A DNA stretch of 9,824 nucleotides from JANYCG01 sp031397915 (lineage in GTDB: Bacteria > Pseudomonadota > Gammaproteobacteria > Burkholderiales > Burkholderiaceae_C): contig JANNMM010000084.1 of NCBI GenBank assembly GCA_031397915.1, positions 1-9,824 on the forward strand, in the 5' to 3' direction. Made by a program: the position numbers and the translations under genes. Shown here one piece after another: positions 7,053 to 9,824 of the stretch (position 1 is the stretch's first letter; each line of letters opens with the position of its first letter). Under the pieces are notes generated by a model. That model was not told the DNA's origin. It did no database searches and saw only the letters and a list, made by a program, of their open reading frames with translations.

Positions 7053-7385
7053 CTAAAACGGAAATTTCATTCCGCCTGGAAGACCTGGCATACCTGCAGT
7101 GAACTTGCCCATCTTCTCCGAAGAAGTGTCTTCCACCTTGCGCACGGCTGCATTGAAGGCGGCTGCCACGAGGTCTTCGAGCATGTCTTTGTCATCTGCA
7201 AGCAGGCTCGGGTCTATGGCGACGCGCCGGACCTCGTGTTTGCAGGTCATGGTGACCTTGACCAGGCCAGCACCCGATTCGCCGGTAACCTCAATGCTGC
7301 CCAGCTCTTCCTGGGCCTTTTTCATGTTGTCCTGCATGGCCTGGGCCTGTTTCATCAGCCCGGCCAGTTGGCCTTTGTTGAACAT
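7053..7385 (-). CDS. ybaB: YbaB/EbfC family nucleoid-associated protein
   Basis: YbaB/EbfC proteins are small dimeric DNA-binding, nucleoid-associated proteins almost always encoded between dnaX and recR. The 110-residue product has the typical N-terminus (MFNKGQLAGLMKQAQAMQDN), a long helical region (about 8-28), the central beta strands with IEVTGESGAGLVKVTMTCKHEV (31-52), the conserved IDPSLL (57-62) and a second helix LEDLVAAAFNAAVRKVED (69-86). The tail is glycine, methionine and proline rich. The ATG at 7385 has AAAGGA (7397-7392) 6 bases upstream, which excludes the longer open frame beginning at 7439. It lies 69 bases downstream of dnaX and 40 bases upstream of recR, in one probable operon. 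Confidence 0.96.
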   Translation of the reverse strand: MFNKGQLAGLMKQAQAMQDNMKKAQEELGSIEVTGESGAGLVKVTMTCKHEVRRVAIDPSLLADDKDMLEDLVAAAFNAAVRKVEDTSSEKMGKFTAGMPGLPGGMKFPF

Positions 7386-7454
7386 TCGAATTCCTTTGCT
7401 GTTTTTCGATGATTGGAGATGGATACCGATGCTGCACAAGCCAGGCCTGTGAGA

Positions 7455-9233
7455 TCAAAGCGCCTTGATGCTTCCGGGTACGATTTTCGCCCCAAAGTCA
7501 CGCATCATGTCCTGCACAAACGGGTCCTCAAAGATGATCTTTTCTGCCGCCAATTGACGTTCCGCCTGCATCTGCGCATTGCGCCTGGCCGGGCTGTCGA
7601 GCACGCGACCCACCTCGACGACGAGATTGACCGGAAATCCGGCCAGGTGCAGCGCAGCCTGAAGGCGATCACGGCTGCCCGACTGGTTGAGCGACTCGCG
7701 CTCCACCCGCAGAATCCATTGGTCGGTGTCTCGGGCCACCAGTTGCGATTGCAGCGCCAGCTCACGCACCAGCGCCGCGACCAGGTCACTGGCGACCAGT
7801 TTCAGCACCAGTGGATGCCAAAAATCACCCTCCTCCGTGCGCACCACCTGGGTCGCGGTACCTGGCACCACGGGCCCATCCACCCGCGAATCCGCCTGCA
7901 CGCGAACCGGAATGCCGACCGCCTGGGTGGCATGTTGCGCATATTCCGAAGGCGAAGCCGCATTGCCGAGCTTTGCGCCTGAGCCTGAAGGCGCGACTTG
8001 CAGCTCGGGAAGGTCGACCACATGCAATATTTGACCAGCGGGCGCAGCACCCGGGGCGTCATCACGGATTAGAGTTTTTTTTTCCTGCGACGTATTTTTA
8101 CTGTCACTGTAGTCGGCCGGGGCGCTTGATGCGCGCGCAGGCTTGAAAGCCAGCAGCCGCAACAGCACCATGGTGAGCGCCGCATACTCATCCGGCGCCA
8201 AACCCAAGTCGCTTCGGCCATGCAGGCACAGGCTGTACAGCAATTGCGTCTCGTCTGCAGGCATCATCCTCGACAGCCGTGAGAACTCGGCCGCATCCGG
8301 GTCCGGGTCGTCCTGCACCTGCGGAATCACCTGCAAGACGGCCATGCGTTGCAGCACCACACTCATCTCTTCCAGCGCCGATGCCGCACTTTGCCCATTG
8401 ACACGCAGCCGCTCGGAGGTCTCAACCACGGTTTTTCCGTCGCCCCGAGCCAAAGCGTCGATCAGCCCAAAGACATGGCTGCGATCAACACTGCCCAGCA
8501 TCTGCCGCACGGTACCGGTTTCAAGTTTGCCGTTGCCAAAGGCGATGGCTTGATCGGTCAAGGAAAGTGCGTCCCGCATCGAACCCCGCGCGGCCCGGGC
8601 CAGCAGGTGAAGCGCGGGTGCGTCGGCCTGTACGGCCTCCACCCCCATCAGCTTCACCAGATGTTCCTGGATGGTCTCGGGCGCCATGGGCCGCAAATTG
8701 AATTGCAGGCAGCGCGACAGCACCGTAACCGGCACCTTTTGCGGATCCGTCGTGGCCAGTACAAACTTGAGATATTCCGGGGGCTCTTCCAGCGTCTTCA
8801 ACATCGCGTTGAACGCCGTGTTGGTGAGCATGTGAACCTCGTCGATCATGAAGACCTTGAATCGGCCTTGCACTGGCTTGTACACCGCCTGTTCCAGCAG
8901 TGACTGGACTTCATCGACGCCACGGTTTGAGGCCGCGTCCAGCTCGGTGTAGTCAACGAACCGGCCGCTGTCAATGTCGGTGCAGGCCTGGCACACCCCG
9001 CACGGGTTTGAGGTTATGCCGCCATGGCCGTCGACGCCCTGGCAGTTGAGTGACTTGGCCAGGATCCGCGACACCGTGGTCTTGCCGACCCCGCGCGTGC
9101 CGGTGAACAAATAGGCGTGATGCAGCCGTTTTGAGTCCAGTGCGTTCACCAGTGCCCGCACCACGTGCTCCTGGCCGACCATTTCGGAGAAGCTCCGGGG
9201 ACGGTATTTACGGGCGAGAACGACGTAGGGCAT
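7455..9233 (-). CDS. dnaX: DNA polymerase III subunits tau/gamma
   Basis: DnaX is the ATPase of the clamp loader, which opens and loads the beta sliding clamp; tau also ties polymerase cores to the replicative helicase. The 592 residues are at the short end for tau (E. coli 643). Visible: RKYRPRSFSEMVGQEHV (8-24), Walker A GTRGVGKT (45-52), four zinc-binding cysteines (C64, C78, C81, C84), Walker B MIDEVHML (129-136), the SRC motif with arginine finger (173-175), domain III to about residue 365, a variable linker, then a C-terminal tau domain (about 465-592). The ATG at 9233 begins the canonical MPYVVLARKYRP; no strong ribosome binding site is present. In the linker, codons 384-387 contain nine consecutive A's, and both other frames stop within a few codons, so a gamma-like product of about 387-390 residues is expected by slippage. 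It heads the dnaX-ybaB-recR series and diverges from ffs. Confidence 0.97.
   Translation of the reverse strand: MPYVVLARKYRPRSFSEMVGQEHVVRALVNALDSKRLHHAYLFTGTRGVGKTTVSRILAKSLNCQGVDGHGGITSNPCGVCQACTDIDSGRFVDYTELDAASNRGVDEVQSLLEQAVYKPVQGRFKVFMIDEVHMLTNTAFNAMLKTLEEPPEYLKFVLATTDPQKVPVTVLSRCLQFNLRPMAPETIQEHLVKLMGVEAVQADAPALHLLARAARGSMRDALSLTDQAIAFGNGKLETGTVRQMLGSVDRSHVFGLIDALARGDGKTVVETSERLRVNGQSAASALEEMSVVLQRMAVLQVIPQVQDDPDPDAAEFSRLSRMMPADETQLLYSLCLHGRSDLGLAPDEYAALTMVLLRLLAFKPARASSAPADYSDSKNTSQEKKTLIRDDAPGAAPAGQILHVVDLPELQVAPSGSGAKLGNAASPSEYAQHATQAVGIPVRVQADSRVDGPVVPGTATQVVRTEEGDFWHPLVLKLVASDLVAALVRELALQSQLVARDTDQWILRVERESLNQSGSRDRLQAALHLAGFPVNLVVEVGRVLDSPARRNAQMQAERQLAAEKIIFEDPFVQDMMRDFGAKIVPGSIKAL
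8075..8083 (-). promoter_or_regulatory. A9 slippery run in dnaX, probable site for making gamma
   Basis: On the coding strand nine A's span codons GAA AAA AAA ACT (E384-T387). A -1 shift after K386 reads N, S, N, P and then TGA at 8064-8062. A +1 shift or loss of one A reads CTC then TAA at 8071-8069. A 6-bp stem with a 3-base loop (CGGGTG/TGCCCG-type pairing with one G-U) starts about 21 bases downstream, rather far for a classical ribosomal frameshift stimulator, so transcriptional slippage as known for Thermus dnaX is at least as likely. The run and stops are seen; the mechanism is inferred. Confidence 0.6.
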
Positions 9234-9373
9234 TAAAGGATTCTATGTGGACGCCCTGGCAGCAACCCGCGCTGCGGCAAAGCGTGGGGTAAAAAGTTTC
9301 CGAAGGGCCTCGCCCGAGAAAAATTAGCCCCCTCGGGAAGTAGAGAGCCTCGCGCAGTGGGCGAACGTGGGGG

Positions 9374-9379
9374 TAAAAT
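9374..9379 (+). promoter_or_regulatory. Candidate -10 element for ffs
   Basis: TAAAAT ends 7 bases before the predicted 5' end of the SRP RNA, the right spacing for a sigma-70 -10 box. No convincing -35 hexamer is seen at 16-18 bases further upstream. A similar TAAAAA lies 84 bases upstream in a near-copy of this region. Confidence 0.4.
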
Positions 9380-9386
9380 ACATTCT

Positions 9387-9480
9387 GACGGGCCTTCCCG
9401 CATGGTGAAGCGGCCAACCGGGTCAGGTGGGGAACCAAGCAGCCCTAACTGTGGAGCCAGTGCCGGGGTCAAGGCTCGTC
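9387..9480 (+). ncRNA. ffs: 4.5S / small bacterial signal recognition particle RNA
   Basis: The SRP RNA binds Ffh and directs ribosomes making membrane and secreted proteins to FtsY. The diagnostic core is at 9421-9444: GGTCAGGT, then the GGAA tetraloop closed by GG/CC, then AAGCAGCC. Relative to E. coli the tetraloop-closing pairs are CC/GG swapped to GG/CC, a compensatory change that keeps the helix. The ends pair: GACGGGCCTT (9387-9396) with AAGGCTCGTC (9471-9480), ten pairs including one G-U. The length of 94 bases fits the small proteobacterial class (E. coli 114). It is divergent from dnaX. The exact termini are estimated from the end helix. The T-run at 9498-9502 may mark termination. 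Confidence 0.93.
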
Positions 9481-9678
9481 AACTCATTCCGATTCCCTTT
9501 TTCGTCCCATTTCAGGGCGATGTGCCAGCCCCTTGCACATCAGGACCCGCATCAGCGCTTCGGCTCGGGCGCCCTGCCAGCTTCAACGCGCGAAAAACCG
9601 GATCGCGCCAAAGGCGAGCAATCCCAAGGCCGTCCAGAAAATCAGCCGCTTACCGAGCCCACCATCAGGAGCTGTTGC
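9481..9678. other. Gap between ffs and the right-end gene, no certain gene
   Basis: It holds a T5 run at 9498-9502, a 7-bp dyad GATGTGC/GCACATC (9519-9525 and 9535-9541) and, on the minus strand, an open frame entering from the right end and stopping at TGA 9585-9583 after a hydrophobic stretch (LIFWTALGLLAFGAIRFFAR, 9645-9586). That frame has no visible start in the window and runs antisense to the next gene, so I do not call it as a gene. Confidence 0.4.
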
Positions 9679-9824
9679 ATGTCCCTGCGCGTTCCCGCCC
9701 GCGCTCTCGCCGTCCTGTTCGCCATTTCCTCGCCGCTCGCTGCACAGGGCACTGCCGAGGACTACACCCGCGCCGAAGCGCTCAACCGGCGCTTCCAGGG
9801 TCTCGTCGTCAACGTCGCCGAGCG
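9679..9824 (+). CDS. Exported protein, probable S9-family (DPP IV-like) peptidase, N-terminal fragment
   Basis: Only the first 48 codons are present; the gene runs off the window. The ATG at 9679 has AGGAG (9667-9671) 7 bases upstream. Residues 1-22 are a clear Sec signal peptide (basic start, hydrophobic ALAVLFAI core, SPLAA cleavage region). The mature start, with EDYTRAEALNRRF then QGLVVNVAE, resembles the N-terminal end of bacterial S9B dipeptidyl-peptidase IV-like enzymes, which trim dipeptides from peptides in the periplasm; the catalytic triad lies beyond the window, so this is a family guess by resemblance only. Third-codon positions are strongly G/C (72 of the last 104 bases are G or C, against 32 of 60 in a sampled part of recR), which may indicate transfer or a different sequence source. 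Confidence 0.6.
   Translation, partial: MSLRVPARALAVLFAISSPLAAQGTAEDYTRAEALNRRFQGLVVNVAE

Noticed and set aside
7386..7439. Longer start of ybaB at 7439
   Set aside because: The ATG at 7385 has a good ribosome binding site at the right distance and begins the conserved family N-terminus.
9233..9472. Minus-strand open frames over the ffs region
   Set aside because: They overlap the SRP RNA gene and read as low-complexity antisense translations without any family similarity.
9519..9541. GATGTGC/GCACATC dyad as the ffs terminator
   Set aside because: No T run follows it; the only T run (9498-9502) lies before the dyad.

Overview
The window looks like a chromosomal segment from a betaproteobacterium, most likely Burkholderiales/Comamonadaceae. 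This is inferred from protein style (a Bug-type solute receptor, a short DnaX with an alanine/valine-rich C-terminal part, the dnaX-ybaB-recR order) and moderate-to-high GC; no database search was possible.

Layout, left to right. Bases 1 to about 98 do not fit their neighbour: they break the reading frame of the next gene and look like the end of an unrelated open frame on the minus strand. From about 102 to 1001 (+) lies the C-terminal part of an MltD-type LysM lytic transglycosylase; most of its catalytic domain is missing. It ends in a likely terminator shared with a convergent minus-strand block. That block runs, in transcription order, from an ABC-type substrate-binding protein (5235-6305) to an Ldh2/malate-lactate dehydrogenase family oxidoreductase (4043-5125), a Bug/TctC tricarboxylate-type receptor (3025-4008), a secreted PQQ-type sugar dehydrogenase (1673-2893) and a diheme cytochrome c4-like protein (1035-1670). 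The last two are only 2 bases apart, which suggests an oxidative module: a periplasmic dehydrogenase handing electrons to a cytochrome. Both substrate-binding proteins lack a membrane permease here.

Upstream on the same strand is a replication/repair cluster, dnaX (7455-9233), ybaB/ebfC (7053-7385) and recR (6422-7012). The dnaX frame carries a run of nine A's where both alternative frames stop within a few codons, the arrangement expected for making a short gamma subunit beside full-length tau. Divergent from dnaX on the plus strand is the 4.5S/SRP RNA gene ffs (9387-9480). After about 200 bases with no certain gene, the window ends in the start of a secreted protein that resembles S9-family (DPP IV-like) peptidases, in clearly higher-GC sequence.

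Most of the window is ordinary core and metabolic gene content. I see no clear novel defence system, mobile element or CRISPR array. The points most worth a second look are the dnaX slippery run, the two ends (possible rearrangement or assembly joins), the dyad over the ribosome binding site of the substrate-binding protein, and the near-repeat of the ffs promoter region.
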